64,000 nt of DNA from Adiantum capillus-veneris (lineage: Eukaryota > Streptophyta > Polypodiopsida > Polypodiales > Pteridaceae), in assembly GCA_014529385.2 (NCBI GenBank), contig CM043944.1:168401740-168465739 (forward strand). Reading direction: 5' to 3'. The translations under genes were made by a program, and so were the position numbers. The notes under the pieces are model-generated. The model saw only the letters and a list, made by a program, of their open reading frames with translations, ran no database searches and had not been told where the DNA came from. Numbering within the stretch: position 1 is the first letter of the stretch; every line of letters starts with the position of its first letter. Shown piece by piece: positions 1 to 12,042 of the stretch.

Positions 1-1000
1 TCATGTCTCGTGTGAAGTGATGCTAAGAATGGGTGACTGTGGACTCCGAAAATCGTGCACGAAGAAGGTAAAGAGCTCTCTTCTCCAAGAGTGACTAGTA
101 AAAATGAGGTGATTTTGGGCTACCTAAGATATCTCTACTCGGACTTCCCAAGCTACTATCCACCAGATTCCCCTGTTAGTCCTAATAGGCCATGAAATCA
201 ATGTTAGACTTGAAAATTTCCTCAATCGAACTCCGTTAGCTCATTCTGCAAGAATTTGCAAAAATAGGCTTTGACAACCTAATTTAGGCTTCCTGCTTTC
301 GTTTGTTGTTTTGATCAAAAAATTTTGTGCATGTGCATCTTGTTCTTCTGATCATTAGTGTATCTTCAGTTTCTCCAACTGAGCTCATTTGCTATTTATT
401 ATTAATTATTGTTTTATTGAAAAAATCAAAGAAAATAATAAATTGCAATGAAAAAGCAAATTGAAAGATCAACAATTAAGAAAATCCATTGAAAAACACT
501 ATTTTATTACTTTTTGGTGGATTTCTCCATTTTTAAGCTCCAATATCAAGAAAAATTGATGAAAATAAACAAAAGGTCTACTTTTTGATATAATTTCTGA
601 TAGTATATACAATATTTATGCTCATTGGGAGATGTTATCAGTTGAAATTCCCCTTTTGATGATTTTTAAGGGCATTCTTAGGTAATTTTACAAAAACCAC
701 ACGTTAACATCCAACTTTTTCCTCCCTCTTCAAACATTGCCCTTAATTAATAAAGTTTCCTTCCACCCCCTCCTAGATAGAGTACTCCTGGACGACTGTG
801 TAATGGGTTGAACAACCGTGTCTATGCATAGCCGTGGTTGGCTCTATCATGCTTTGAAGGTCATTGGAATTCAAATCAGTATGCGGTGCAAGAGTTGGGT
901 CTTGAGTAGTTAACTCAAGGGTTTCCGTGGTCGAGGTTTCTTGTTGATGTTTTCTTAATAGCAGATCTTATAATTTATGTGCTCTTTGCCTGATTGTACC
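1..1000 (-). other. No gene; probable 3' untranslated/LTR end of gypsy element G1
   Basis: I see no coding sequence that resembles a known protein here. The stretch lies beyond the last recognisable G1 coding block, read on the minus strand. At about 700-711 the sequence ends in GTTAACA and is followed by a pyrimidine-rich run (712-735). The intact relative G2 has the same arrangement: its left LTR ends in GGTTAACA and is followed by a C-rich run, the minus-strand polypurine tract. Positions 1-711 may therefore be part of the G1 3' LTR, cut by the window edge. No second LTR copy is visible to confirm this. Confidence 0.3.
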
Positions 1001-1049
1001 ATTTGGATGCTTTGGCACACTGGTTTCTTGAGCTATTGGTAACAATGAT

Positions 1050-1500
1050 GACGGTTGCTGAGATTTAACTCTCGATTGGTATTTTGGTTTTCTGTTGATG
1101 AGCTGTTGTGTTGGAGTTTTTTGAGATGTAACCTTCCACTGATTCATCGGCTATACAATTTGTGGAAAGATAAAGGCTCTTTTGGTTTCCAAACCCATCT
1201 AGTGCTAGTTTCTCTTTTGAAAGATGTTTTTCTCTGATTTGTTAGATGTGAAACTTTCTTCAGTATGGTAGATGAGATTCTGGGCACCCAAATTTGAGAT
1301 GGATTGTGCCTTGATTTGTGCTTTTGGTACCCAAATCTGCCTGACTCCTTGCATGCTCCTTGTAGCATTTGCTTGTTTAGGGGTTGACATAGATTGATTA
1401 TTCCCTAGTTTCTTTTGTGGGCGACCTCTTTTCCATTCCTCTTTGCTTGGTGCAATTGGAACTAAGAGTTATCCTCCTTTAAGTGATAGCTTGAGTTGAT
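1050..1500 (-). pseudogene. G1 C-terminal tail with W-V-P-K repeats
   Basis: Minus-strand translation gives IWVPRISS, RFGYQKHKS and RWVWKPKEP, and an overlapping frame gives QIWVPKAQ. These match the spaced W-[VI]-P-K motifs in the tail of the intact G2 polyprotein (around 17.7-18.05 kb). The block lies downstream of integrase and of the second retropepsin-like domain, in the same order as in G2. The frame is broken. The role of the repeated tail is unknown; I know no named domain for it. Confidence 0.5.
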
Positions 1501-1689
1501 TGGTGTCCCAATCTGGTACAACCTTGTATGTTCGCATCCACGAGACTCCAAGAATCATTGTTTAATTCATATGTTCATGTCGTATGCATATAAATTGATG
1601 AGGGTATGAAAATCCATTTACTATCACATTCAAGTTAACCACTCACAATGCCGGTGTTGGGTTTTTGTTGCATCGTTTGATAGAAGATA

Positions 1690-1910
1690 TTCTCGATGCT
1701 AAAGACTAATTCATAGCTTTCTTGTAAGTGGAATAGCTGACTGCATTCATTCGAGCTCTAATATCTACTAATGCATTTGTGCTATGATTGTTCAGTTGTA
1801 CTGTGATGCAAAGGTCAATTCCATTCAACCATTTATCATCCGTTGATACTGCATCATTTTGTGATTCCCATTTAGTTGGTTCCAAAGTGTTGATGAGAAT
1901 AGGTGTTTGT
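1690..1910 (-). pseudogene. G1 post-integrase retropepsin-like domain (decayed)
   Basis: The minus strand around 1708-1790 encodes ALVDIRARMNAVSYSTYKK. This aligns with ALLDTGAKYNLLSYGVW in the post-integrase domain of G2 (near 18.5 kb). The catalytic D-T-G of an aspartic protease is D-I-R here, so this copy cannot be active. Its value is that it shows the extra protease-like domain is a family trait shared by G1 and G2, not an accident of one copy. Confidence 0.5.
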
Positions 1911-2004
1911 TGATTCCCTAAAGTAGCTTTCCTTTTGAGTACTCAAAGTTGAGCTTCCTCTTGAGCTTAATCAATAACCTGTTGTGCTGTCGTTTAATCT
2001 TTCT

Positions 2005-3649
2005 CTACTTTGTTGCATGCATTTTTTCTAGCAAATCATTGGTTAGTGACAAATGGTACTTCTTTAAGCGGCATCCACTAATCCAATTAGCCATTGGTTC
2101 ACCATCTATAGTGGACATCTTAACTGCTCCACTTGGAGATACATCTTCAATGACAAACGGTCCATTTCCCTTTTTCTTGAATTTGGGAATGTGTTGCTTA
2201 AGGGAATAAACTAAAACTAGGTCCATTTTTTGATAATTTTTGTGACTTCATGTGAATCAAAAAATTGTTTTTGCTTCCATTTTTGTGCATAGACGTGAGC
2301 TACTACTGCTAGCCTTTGTTCATCAAGCTTTTCTAAATCTTCAAGCCTCTCTGACACTTCATGTCCGGTCCACTCAAGATCTTTAGCTACCCTTAGTGTC
2401 GGCAATAGAAATTCCATCGGTAGTATGGCATCAAGACCATAAACAAGGTTAAAGGGTGTAGCATTTTACACTGTCTTGAATGAAACTCTATAAGCCCATA
2501 GAGCAACATGTAGATTCATTTCCCAATTAATTCTTCATGAACTAACCACTTTAGTCAATACGAAACTGAGAATTTTATTTGTGTGCTCAGCTTGTCCATT
2601 CGCTTGTAGATGATATGGAGCGGATTTGTTATGGATGATCATAAATTCATTCACTCAATTACCTCATTGAGGAAATGAGTTCCCCTATCATTGAAAATTT
2701 CCATTGGAAGTCCATATCTTGTGAATACATTCTCATACAAGAATGCGGTTGTGGTTCTAGCACCATTCTTCCTGGTTCCCGTAGCCTCTGCCCACTTGGT
2801 CAAATAGTCTGTAAGCTACAATGATATATTGAGCTTGAGTTCTATAAGCCGGTGGTTCTATTGGTCCAACAAAATTTATGCCCCATTTTGCAAAAGCTCT
2901 AGCTCCCAACATTGGTCTTAAAGGCATGCTATCTATCCTTGTTGGCATTTTTACTTCTTGGCATGCATCACATCTTCAAACATATTCTTTGGCATCTGCA
3001 AAAAGTGTTGGCCACCATATGCCTGTCATTAAAATTTCTCTAGTGGTGGTTTCACTAGGAAAGTGACCTCCAACAAATCCAGCATGTGCTTACTCTAGAG
3101 TGGGTATATATTCATCTTCATTTTTGCACAGAGATGCAATGTTGATCCTTTCCTCTTCGATACAATTGGTTTCCAATAAGAGCATAGTCTCTTGCTTCAG
3201 TTTCAATAGCTCTTGGGCGGCGTTTACTCATATCCTCCAAAAATGTTTGGCTTGATAAGTAAGTAGCTATATAGTTACTCCACTTAGGAACGAGTGAGAT
3301 TTAAAATAATTTCACATGAGATATGGGTGTTTGTTTTTGGCATTGAAGACAGTCTTTCACAAATGAGTGAACATCACTCCTCAAGGTTGGCCAAAATCTC
3401 CAAGTCTCAGGATCCATTGCATAGTTTGGTCTTCTGCAAAGTGAGTCCTACTATGGTAATGTGTGCTCGATTTAGGTATTGGGTTTTGTCCTCACAATTA
3501 ATACACAAAAGCAATATCCCATCTTGATTTCTTTTGTATAGCCTTTCAACTAGTAATTGATACATAGCCAATTGTCCAATTAATCTTGGTGTTTTATTTG
3601 AAAATCCACTTGAGCTATAGTCATCAATGAAATCATATTTTGTGACCGT
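2005..3649 (-). pseudogene. G1 integrase region (decayed)
   Basis: Minus-strand blocks read as a gypsy integrase. There is a YKRNQDGILLLCI segment before the zinc-binding region (3.5 kb), the catalytic-core start FAKWGINFVGPIEP (about 2.88 kb), an S-A-P-Y-H-L-Q-A-N-G-Q-A-E segment near 2.6 kb in frame-broken form, and a C-terminal GNGPFVIEDVSPSGAV segment typical of the integrase tail (2.1-2.2 kb). Several frameshifts and stops separate the blocks. The upstream end is cut at 3649 by copia element C1, and the missing RNase H side resumes at 6656. Confidence 0.75.
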
Positions 3650-3984
3650 TGCAATTAGGGTTGCAAGAAAACACACATAGCTTGGAGAAGACAAAGGAAG
3701 ATCAAGGCACACAACAGAGAGTGTATTAGTTAGTGTGCAATGGAAAGATAGATAGCCCTAGAATGAATGGGCGTATATACAATGCACGGGGGAAAAAAAC
3801 CTCCTAGTGAGGGAAAAAATGCCCCGACAATCCTAAGTGTGTTCACACACATCACTACCACACGTATATGGTAAAACCAATGGGTTATCATTTCCACGGA
3901 GAACAGATATGCATCTGGTAGATCATTGTCTACCCCTTTTGGTGGTTATCCTGAAATAATCCTTGATAAACAAATATGGTAACA
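3650..3984 (-). repeat. C1 3' LTR (left copy), carrying about 90 bp of G1 sequence
   Basis: Begins TGCAATTAGGG and matches the right LTR to about 3874. It then contains about 90 bp (3880-3970) that match the G1 RNase H sequence lying outside the right LTR (6653-6743), and then the LTR end again (ATATGGTAACA, 3974-3984) directly before the polypurine tract. The foreign block is therefore inside the LTR. Confidence 0.7.
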
Positions 3985-4059
3985 AATCCCCCCTGGAGTG
4001 ATGTAGTGAACAAGAGCTGGCACATGAGTAAAGGGAAGTTCCAATCCCTGAGGACATGA

Positions 4060-5270
4060 TCAATCCACAAAGGGGAGTAAGCCCAAAGCTTTGCGGAAAG
4101 ATTTGAACTTCTCATGAGACAATGCCTTTGTGAAAAGATCTGCAAGGTTGTCGTGTGTTGGCACATAAGCCAAGTTAATCTCTCCTACTGAGAGCCTCTC
4201 CCTGACATAGTGGTAATGCACCTCAATGTGCTTTGTGCGAGCATGAAAAACTGGGTTCCTCGCAACTACCAATGTGCTCTGACTGTCAGTGTAGATAGTG
4301 TCCTGTCCAACACCCAAATCAGCCATAAGGCGTCTGAGCCATACACACTCAACCGTAGCTGTGAAGACTGCCTTGTACTCAGCGTCACAACTCAAAGTGG
4401 CCACAGTAGGTTGCTTCTTGCTCAACCATGATATACATGAACTGCCAAGCATGGAAAAAAAACCACTTGTGGACACTCGCGTGTCAAAACAACCAGCCCA
4501 ATATGAGTCCAAAAAAGCATGTAAATCTAGCGGCAATGATCCCCCCGTGGAATAAAACAAGCCAAGATGTAAAGTGCCACTAAGGTAGCAAAAAATGCTC
4601 TTGACAGCCTGCCAATGCTTAGACCCTGGGCTATGCATAAATCTGCTGACCTATGAGACTGCAAACTGAGAATATGGCCTTGTGTTGCATACATAAATGA
4701 GGCAGCCAACAACAGTTTGGTAAAGAGTGACATCAGTAGGATCGCTAGCATCATGTAAACTGGGTTCCTTGCAACTGCCAATGCGCTCTGACTATCAGTG
4801 TAGATAGTATTGGCAGTGTCCTGTCCAACACCCAAACTAACCATAAGGCATCTGAGCCTTACACACTCAACTGTGAAGACTGCCCTGTACTCAACCTCAC
4901 AACTAAAAGTGGCCACAGTAGGCTTCTTCTTGCTCAACCATGATATACATGAACTTCCAAGCATGAAACAAAAACCACTTGTGGACACTCGCATGTCAAA
5001 ACAACCAGCCCAATTTGAGTTCGAAAAAGCATGTAAGTTTGGTGGCAATGATCCCCCCACAAGCCAAGATGTAAAGTGCCACTCAAGTAGCGAAAAGTCT
5101 GCTTCACTGCCTGCCAATTCTTAGACCCTGGGCTATGCATAAATCTACTGACTTGTGAGACTACAAACTAAATATTTGGCCTCGTGTTGCATACGTAAAT
5201 GAGGCATCCAACAATAGTTTGGTAAAGAGTGACATCAACAAGATCACCAGCATCATGTATACTTAACTTC
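4060..5270 (-). pseudogene. C1 RNase H region, tandemly duplicated
   Basis: The minus-strand segment at 4060-4638 is the C-terminal part of a copia pol: the conserved GYWAGC-like stretch (here SYWAGCFDTRVSTSG), SWLSKKQPTVATLSCDAEY, the DSQS motif of RNase H, and a TKHIEVHYHYVRE segment before the end of pol. A second copy of the same segment lies at about 4758-5262 with SNWAGCFDMRVSTSG and SWLSKKKPTVATFSCEVEY. The copies are offset by about 505 bp and both are in minus orientation, so this is a direct tandem duplication. It breaks the reading frame of the polyprotein. Confidence 0.8.
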
Positions 5271-5385
5271 AAACTATTTCCATGGGGGTCGCAATAGGTT
5301 TGCAATCCTTAACTCCAAACTTACATAGCAATGTCTCTATGTAACTCTTCTAACAGAAGGCAATATCACCATCACACTGCTTAAA

Positions 5386-5945
5386 CTATATGCCCAAGTA
5401 ATGATGCAACAACCCCAAATCTTTCATCTTGAAAGTAGCATTCAAATTAGCCTTAAATTCAACAATATGTGCCTCATTGGGACAAGTGATCAACAAATCG
5501 TCCACATAAAGGACAACAATGAGAAGTACATCACCCTCATGCTTGACATAAAATGTGCTTTCTGTGGGACTGTTATAAAAGCCTTGTTTGACCAAATGAG
5601 TGTCAACCTTCTCATACCAAGCACAAGGAGATTGCTTCAACCCATACAAAGCTTCGTTACATTTTCACACCTTATCCTCTTGTCCTTTCTTGACAAAACC
5701 ACGAGGCTGAAATACATAAACTTCCTCAAATATATCACCATTCAAGAAAGCAGTAACAATGTCTGATTGATGTACATCCCAACCAAAATGAGCTGCCAAT
5801 GCACATAGAAAATGCACAGTAGTCATATGACAAGTGGGAGCAAAAGTATCTTCATAATCTATGCCTTTTTGTTGTGCATAACCCTTTACAACAAGTCGAG
5901 CCTTATAGCGATCAATCTCACCATCCGGCTTGCGTTTCAACTTAT
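5386..5945 (-). pseudogene. C1 reverse transcriptase remnant
   Basis: Two minus-strand blocks form a copia RT. The first (5665-5940) has [20 protein letters not shown] and [19 protein letters not shown]. The second (5386-5649) has MYGLKQSPCAWYEK and the catalytic LYVDDLLI box. A frameshift separates them near 5650-5665. Both catalytic aspartates of the YVDD box are present. Upstream, [12 protein letters not shown] is fused almost directly to gag through a large internal deletion. Confidence 0.85.
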
Positions 5946-6119
5946 AAACCCACTTCGTACCAATGGCCTATTTACCAGGAGGCAAATCACATGAAGTCCA
6001 TGTGTCATTTTTGACACAAGAACATGTTGCATCATGTAAGCCCACATAGGGTAATTGTCCCCATCCAATCTATCCTCAGCAGCAAACATCTTGAACACAT
6101 CTATGTTGTTGTCAGCCAT
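5945..6119 (-). pseudogene. C1 gag N-terminus joined to RT by deletion
   Basis: A minus-strand ORF starting at 6119 reads MADNNIDVFKMFAAEDRLDG then DNYPMWAYMMQHVL, the usual start of a plant copia gag (a short head followed by the Y-x-x-W signature). After HVLVSK the sequence jumps to the segment that precedes RT in complete elements (DTWTSCDLPPGK in another frame). The central gag, zinc knuckle, protease and integrase are missing. Confidence 0.7.
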
Positions 6120-6408
6120 GGTAAATGCTGCACTTGATGTGAAAACTCTCCAAAAAGAGAAGAAACAAAGCGGGAACAACACGTGCTATATAGCGCAACC
6201 GTAGAAGACTGAAAGGGACCTGCTATGCAAAAAATGAAATTGACAAAAATCCTGCATGAAATGACAAAATAGCCTTGCATTACTGCCTGTAGTAGAAATG
6301 GAGGTTGGAATGTCGACCTGTGAACGCTCACCAAAGCTCACTGAATCAAAGAAAGTGAGCAGGCGTATGCTGGAGCTGCTGGCGACTAAGCCCGGGAGGA
6401 TGCAATCT

Positions 6409-6420
6409 GCTCTCATACCA
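6409..6420 (-). other. C1 primer binding site (tRNA-Met type)
   Basis: GCTCTCATACCA on the plus strand; the minus strand TGGTATGAGAGC differs by one base from the initiator tRNA-Met binding site TGGTATCAGAGC. It lies five bases inside the right LTR, as expected for a minus-strand copia element. Confidence 0.75.
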
Positions 6421-6425
6421 ATTAT

Positions 6426-6650
6426 TGGAATTAGGGATGCAGGAAACACACACAGCTTGGAGAAGACGAAGGAAGCTCAAGGCACAGAACAGAGAGTGTA
6501 TTACTTAGTGTGCAATGGAAAGATAGATAGCCCTAGAATGAATGGGCGTATATACAATGCACGGGGGAAAAAACCTCCTAGTGAGGGAAAAAATGCCCTA
6601 GTGGTCCTAAGTGTGTTCACACACATCACTACCACATGTATATGGTAACA
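6426..6650 (-). repeat. C1 5' LTR (right copy)
   Basis: A 225-bp repeat from TGGAATTAGGG to GGTAACA. It matches the left copy with scattered substitutions and begins TG and ends CA. Outside it (from 6651) G1 RNase H coding sequence resumes directly. Confidence 0.75.
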
Positions 6651-6984
6651 ACAACGGGTATCATTTCCACGGAGAATAGATATGCATTTGGTAGATCATC
6701 GTCTACTCCTTTTGGTGGTTCTCCTAAAATAATCCTTGATAAATGATCTACTCTTTGGTGTGTGGTGCCCTTTTTTACAACTATAGTGAAAAGAATGATC
6801 AACCATCTCACTATTCTTTCTGTGTTGCATGGCTAGGTGACCAAATACAATAAAGCTTGGTGGTCCACAAAGAACACAAATTTGTTGGCTAATAGGTAAT
6901 GTCTATACTTTTGTACGGCATAGATAATCCCTAAACCTTCTCTTTTGGTGGTTGTATAGTTTTTCTCTGCCACATTCAACTGTC
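6651..6984 (-). pseudogene. G1 RNase H region
   Basis: Minus-strand translation gives QLNVAEKNYTTTKREGLG, then YLLANKFVFFVDHQALLY, then HQRVDHLSRIILGEPPKGVD. These are gypsy RNase H and its tail, closely parallel to the intact G2 copy near 20.0-20.4 kb. The block is cut on the right by the D1 terminal repeat at 6989 and on the left by C1 at 6650. Confidence 0.8.
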
Positions 6985-7010
6985 TACTGGGTAGAAGCAT
7001 GTTAGCGTGT
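6985..7010 (+). repeat. D1 left target duplication and terminal inverted repeat
   Basis: TACT (6985-6988) followed by the 22-bp inverted repeat (6989-7010). The next 50 bp include TGTGCTTGTTAGCATAT, which resembles the units of the internal palindrome arrays. Confidence 0.8.
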
Positions 7011-7168
7011 CACTGAATATGTTGTCCTAGATAGTGCTTGTTACTTGTGCTTGTTAGCATATACTGAAAATGGATGGGCAACTCCTTTGAATTTCAAATG
7101 TTTCATAAAAAAATTATTTTCCCTCCTCATGTGCTTTTGTTTTGAGTTACTGAAGACGATGTGGGGAG

Positions 7169-7898
<730 letters not shown>

Positions 7899-8587
7899 AT
7901 GAGTTACAACTCCCAAGATCCATCTCTTTCTGTAATTAGGGAATATGAGAGAGTAAGAAAGAGGAAACAACGAGAGAAAAAACAAATGAAATTTGAGCGA
8001 AAACATCATGCCCTCAACGATGAGGAGAAAAAGGAAATATCCTTCGAGATTGTGAAAGCTTTCAAGAGTAGGACTGAAGGTTTTAGTACAGAAGCAAAGT
8101 GGGAAATCTGGAATCTTGTTGCTTGACATCCGCATGTTTGGGTGATCCATGATGAGTCTTTCCAGGAGGTGGCTTCTGTATAGACTGTAGTTGTCTCCAA
8201 TGTTCGCAGCACACTAGCTACCGTCAAGCAGCCAGGTTCCAATGAGGAGTTGTTTTTGAAGAATGCAGCATTGCAGATGATGTTGAATTCAAAGGAAAAC
8301 ATGCCTATTTCAAAAATAGCCAGGGTCCTAAATGTCAATCGTCGCACCTTGCACAAGGCGAGATCACGAGCGACAGGAAAAGCCTGATGTTGATGGTCGA
8401 TTGTTTTCATTGGCTGCATGTCACAAGCAACACCATCATAGCCCTATCACAGATGAAATTAAGGAATTGGTTCACACATTTTGGAAAGTGGGGACTCGCG
8501 TTTCACCGAACAAGAAGGATGTTTGTTGAAAGAGGATGGGGAGGAAAAGGTATAGAACACCATGTGCACCTCCTAGATGAGCCTCAG

Positions 8588-10158
8588 GTGATCAATCAAA
8601 TACTTGTACCATAACTTATGCATTTATGCATTGCATCTCTAGTGCATAGTAACTTGTATATGCTGATCAATAGCATACTGATTTGTAGACTTTTGCTAGT
8701 TAGCATATGGATTGTGCTAGTTAGCATATTGACTGTGCTAGTTAGCATATGGAGTATGCTAGTTAGCATGTCTTGGGTTCTAAATAGCATACAGAGCTAG
8801 TTGATTAACACAACATGTATACTAATTAACATACCTGGTATGCTAGTTAACATACCTAGTACGCTCAATTGCACGATAAGTTCGATGTCTAACAGAAAGT
8901 GATTATGCTAGTTAGCATATGGAGTATGCTAGTTAGCAGGCCTTGAGTTCTAAATAGCATACAGAGTTAGTTGGTCAACACAAAAGGTATGCAAGTTAAC
9001 ACCACTTATGCTAGTTAACACCTTGTATGCTCACTAGCATGATGGGTATGCTATTTAAGACAAGGGTTATGCTAGTTAGAACAAGCAGTTGGGCTCGGTA
9101 TGCTAGTTAGCATATGGAATATGATGGTTAGCATATGGAGTATGCTAGTTAGCATGCCTTGTGTTCTACCTAGCATATAGAGTTAGCTAGTCAGCACAAG
9201 ATGTATGCTAATTAACATCATTTATGCTAGTTAGCACCTAGTATGCTCAATAGAATGATGGGTGTCCTAATGCGTATACTAGTTAGCATAGTGAGTATGA
9301 TAGTTAGCATATGGAGTATGCTAGTTAGCATATAGACTGTGCTAGTTAACATATGGGCTGTACTAGTTAGCATATGGAGTATGCTAGTTAGCATGCCTTG
9401 GGTTCTAAATAGCATACATAGCTATTTGGTTAGCACAATATGTATTCTAATTAACATACCTGGTATGCTAGTTAACATACCTAGTATGCTAGTTACATAC
9501 CTAGTATGCTCAACTGCATGATAAGTACACTGTCTAACAGAAAGTGATTGTGCTAGTTAGCACATGGAGTTTGCTAGGTAACATATGGAGTATGCTAGTT
9601 ACCAGGACTTGAGTTATAAATAGAATACAGAGTTAGTTGGTCAACACAAAAAGTATGCAGCTTAACACCACTTATACTAGTTAACACCTAGTATGCTCAC
9701 TAGCATGATGGGCATGCTATTTAAGACAAGGGTTATGCTAGTTAGAACTAGTAGTTGGGCTAGGTATGCTAGTTAGCATATGGAGTATGCTAGTTAGCAT
9801 GCCTTGTGTTCTACCTAGCATACACATGGCAGCTAGTCAGCACAAGATGTATGTTAATTAACATAATTTCTACTAGTTAACACCTAGTATGCTCAACAAC
9901 ATGATGGGTCTCCTAATGAGCATGCTAGTTAGCATATGGTATGTGCTAGTTAGCATGCCTTGTGCTCTACCTAGCATACATAGTTACCTGGTAAACACAA
10001 GATATATGCTAATTAACACTCTTTATGCTAGTTAACATACGATGTTGCATGCATATTAGGATGTTGATTGTGCTATTTAACACTATGATTTGTTTTCATG
10101 AAAATGCTGGATGCCCTAGTTAGCAATGTGAATACTGATCATCATTTGGATGTTGCAG
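8588..10158. repeat. Palindrome array I, filling the intron of gene A
   Basis: About 1.5 kb of imperfect units such as TATGCTAGTTAGCATA, spaced by short A/T-rich or GGAG-containing linkers, with longer segments repeated (the block with ATGCCTTG and TTCTAAATAGCATACAGAG recurs at least three times). The array begins just inside the 5' splice site and stops just before the 3' splice site. Frames reading M-L-T-S-I over it are repeat artefacts. Confidence 0.85.
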
Positions 10159-10670
10159 GTTGATTTCTTTCATAGATTCAAGGAAAAGCATCCATATTGC
10201 AAGATTGGCATGAGAGTGTTTGAGATTCCGAAGCCATTCTTTTGTAGGTGACTGAAGGATAGATACACATGTTGTTGCAAATACCATGTGAAAATGTCCT
10301 TTTTGAAGGACACACTCAACCACATGCACTCTTGTGCTTTTGGGCTGCATAGAGAAAGTTGTGAATGTATATGCAGTATTTGTGCCCTAGGTGATAACAT
10401 TAGCAAGGGTTGCTTGGCTTCACATCACATGTTCAAAGGTGTCATACATGTGTGGGAGTCTGTTCTCCGTCTAAAGCTGGCAGATGTAGTTTTCCATAAA
10501 AGCGAATGCCTGATGGGAGAGTGTTTGACATGTGGAGTGAATAGGTTGGAATTATGCTACTTGGAGACAACAAAGCCATGTAATCGTATTAATGTGGAAG
10601 TATTTGCATATGTACAAGCTCAAGACAAGCAGGGAAATAGTAACAAAAGAAAAGATATTTTGCACAAAGA

Positions 10671-10710
10671 AATGCAGTGTTGGGAGTTTCAATGCAGTGT
10701 TGGGAGTTTC
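10671..10710 (+). repeat. 20-bp tandem duplication in gene A
   Basis: AATGCAGTGTTGGGAGTTTC is present twice in a row (10671-10690, 10691-10710). Because 20 is not a multiple of three, it shifts the frame exactly from the upstream ORF to the downstream transposase ORF. Confidence 0.9.
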
Positions 10711-12042
10711 TTCAACTCTTGAAGATCAAGTTGGAGCTCTTTATCACTCATAACTATGTGGCTGGATGGCAAGGACAACAATTCAAGGATTGCCTTCTTT
10801 GGTTTCCAGACGATTTCATCATGTCATTTGTTGATTTTGCAAAGAATTATGGCATCAAAGAACAAAATGAGACTCAATCAATGCATTGCCACTGTAGTCA
10901 TGTAACCATTTTTGTACACATAACGTACTACTACAAGGCAAGAGAGGTAGTCAAAACCATCCAGTTCTTCATATCAGATGACAAGGTGCATGACATGTTG
11001 TTCATGCAACACCGTTTCATGCTACATCGTGACTGGTTACAACAAGAGTGTGTCACTCCTAAGCAACATTGGGTGTGGTCTGATGGTGTGGCCTCGCAGT
11101 TCAAGGGAGCCAATCCTTTTTACTTTGTTGCAAGATATGGTGGACTCACAGAGATGGGGATGAGCTGGTTCTTATTTGGATTAGGGCACATCAAGGGAGA
11201 GTATGATGGTGCAGGAGTAGTTGTGAAAAGAACCTTGACCCATGAACATCTAAAGCCTAATGAAGCTATTTTGCGGTGTGCAGCTGATGTGGTTGCTTAT
11301 TGCCAAGCCAACCTGTCTCACAGGGAGCACCTTCACACTATCCTTCAAAAGAAAGGGAATGTGCCCGTGTATTTTGGGAGGTTAAAGAGGGGGAAGTGAA
11401 CAGGGGGATGAAGTGGAATTGTGCCACTGTGGCAAAAATTCGCTCTCTGCATGCTTTTCGTGGTCACAACCTGGGGATCCAACTACTCTTGCAACAAGAG
11501 CCTTGGCATGCTTCTGTGATGCATGCATGCACGGAAGATGGAATCTCTATGTCAATAAAGCTCACGTGCAACCTTGGGATTATCATACTCTACTGCCATT
11601 ACCTGATGAGACTGTGTCAGTTTCTGAGCCAGCAGATGAAGCAACCACCTACGATGACTTCACGTACGAAGGTCATGAGTAGCACTCTATGTGCTGGCAA
11701 CACAATTGTTGTAAATCCAGATGCTTCGACCAACTCGAGGATATGGATTTCTACCTGGTCAAGTGTGTCGTAGCAGCAAAGGAGAAGGTGGAGAAGGCGT
11801 ACCTCAATGAGTGGGGCAATGCAATTGATAGAGGCTCATATGTTGTGCAAGGTCTGTATTACAAGAAATTGGATGCATACACCTTCAAGCTAGACCACAA
11901 GCAGCCCATCATCCACGTACTCTCACATCTGGTACGACGTATCAAAATACCCATGGAGCACATCCCAAGGAGATGGCAGGTGTACACAATCAACCTAGAA
12001 AGCTATGAAGCAATCTTTAATAGCATGCCCTTCAGATTTTAA

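Larger units (their letters stand above)
3650..6650 (-). mobile_element. C1: internally deleted Ty1/copia element nested in G1
   Basis: Two similar terminal repeats (3650-3984 and 6426-6650) enclose minus-strand copia coding remains. Just inside the right LTR is GCTCTCATACCA (6409-6420), which on the minus strand is a one-mismatch initiator tRNA-Met primer binding site. Just inside the left LTR is a C-run (about 3987-3993) that is the minus-strand polypurine tract. Between them the element keeps only the start of gag, then RT and RNase H. The rest of gag, protease and integrase is deleted. The RNase H part is duplicated in tandem. A target duplication could not be resolved. C1 must have been moved by proteins of other copies. 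Confidence 0.8.
7899..12042 (+). pseudogene. Gene A: DDE-type transposase-like gene of D1, disrupted
   Basis: Exon 1 (about 7899-8587) has a basic, lysine/arginine-rich start, then PISKIARVLNVNRRTLHKAR, which looks like a helix-turn-helix, then RVSPNKKDV. Exon 2 (10159-12042) has FKEKHPYCKIGMRVFE and CCCKYH, then VDFAKNY, SDGVASQFKG and GHIKGEYDGAGVVVKR, and ends near YEAIFNSM. The aspartates in VDFAKNY, SDG and DGAG are plausible catalytic acids of a DDE/D core. Proteins with SDGxxSQFK...DGxGGxxKR are known to me as transposon-derived families in animals and seedless plants. The intron (8588-10158) is phase 0 with CAG/GTGATC and TTGCAG/GTTGAT. In-frame stops (8127, about 8184, about 10252) and frameshifts (about 8386, 8540, 10691, about 11370, about 11460) make it a pseudogene. 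Confidence 0.65.

Noticed and set aside
6408-6650. Plus-strand ORF at 6298-6648 as a gene
   Set aside because: It runs over the C1 leader and LTR on the opposite strand, has no similarity and depends on repeat sequence.
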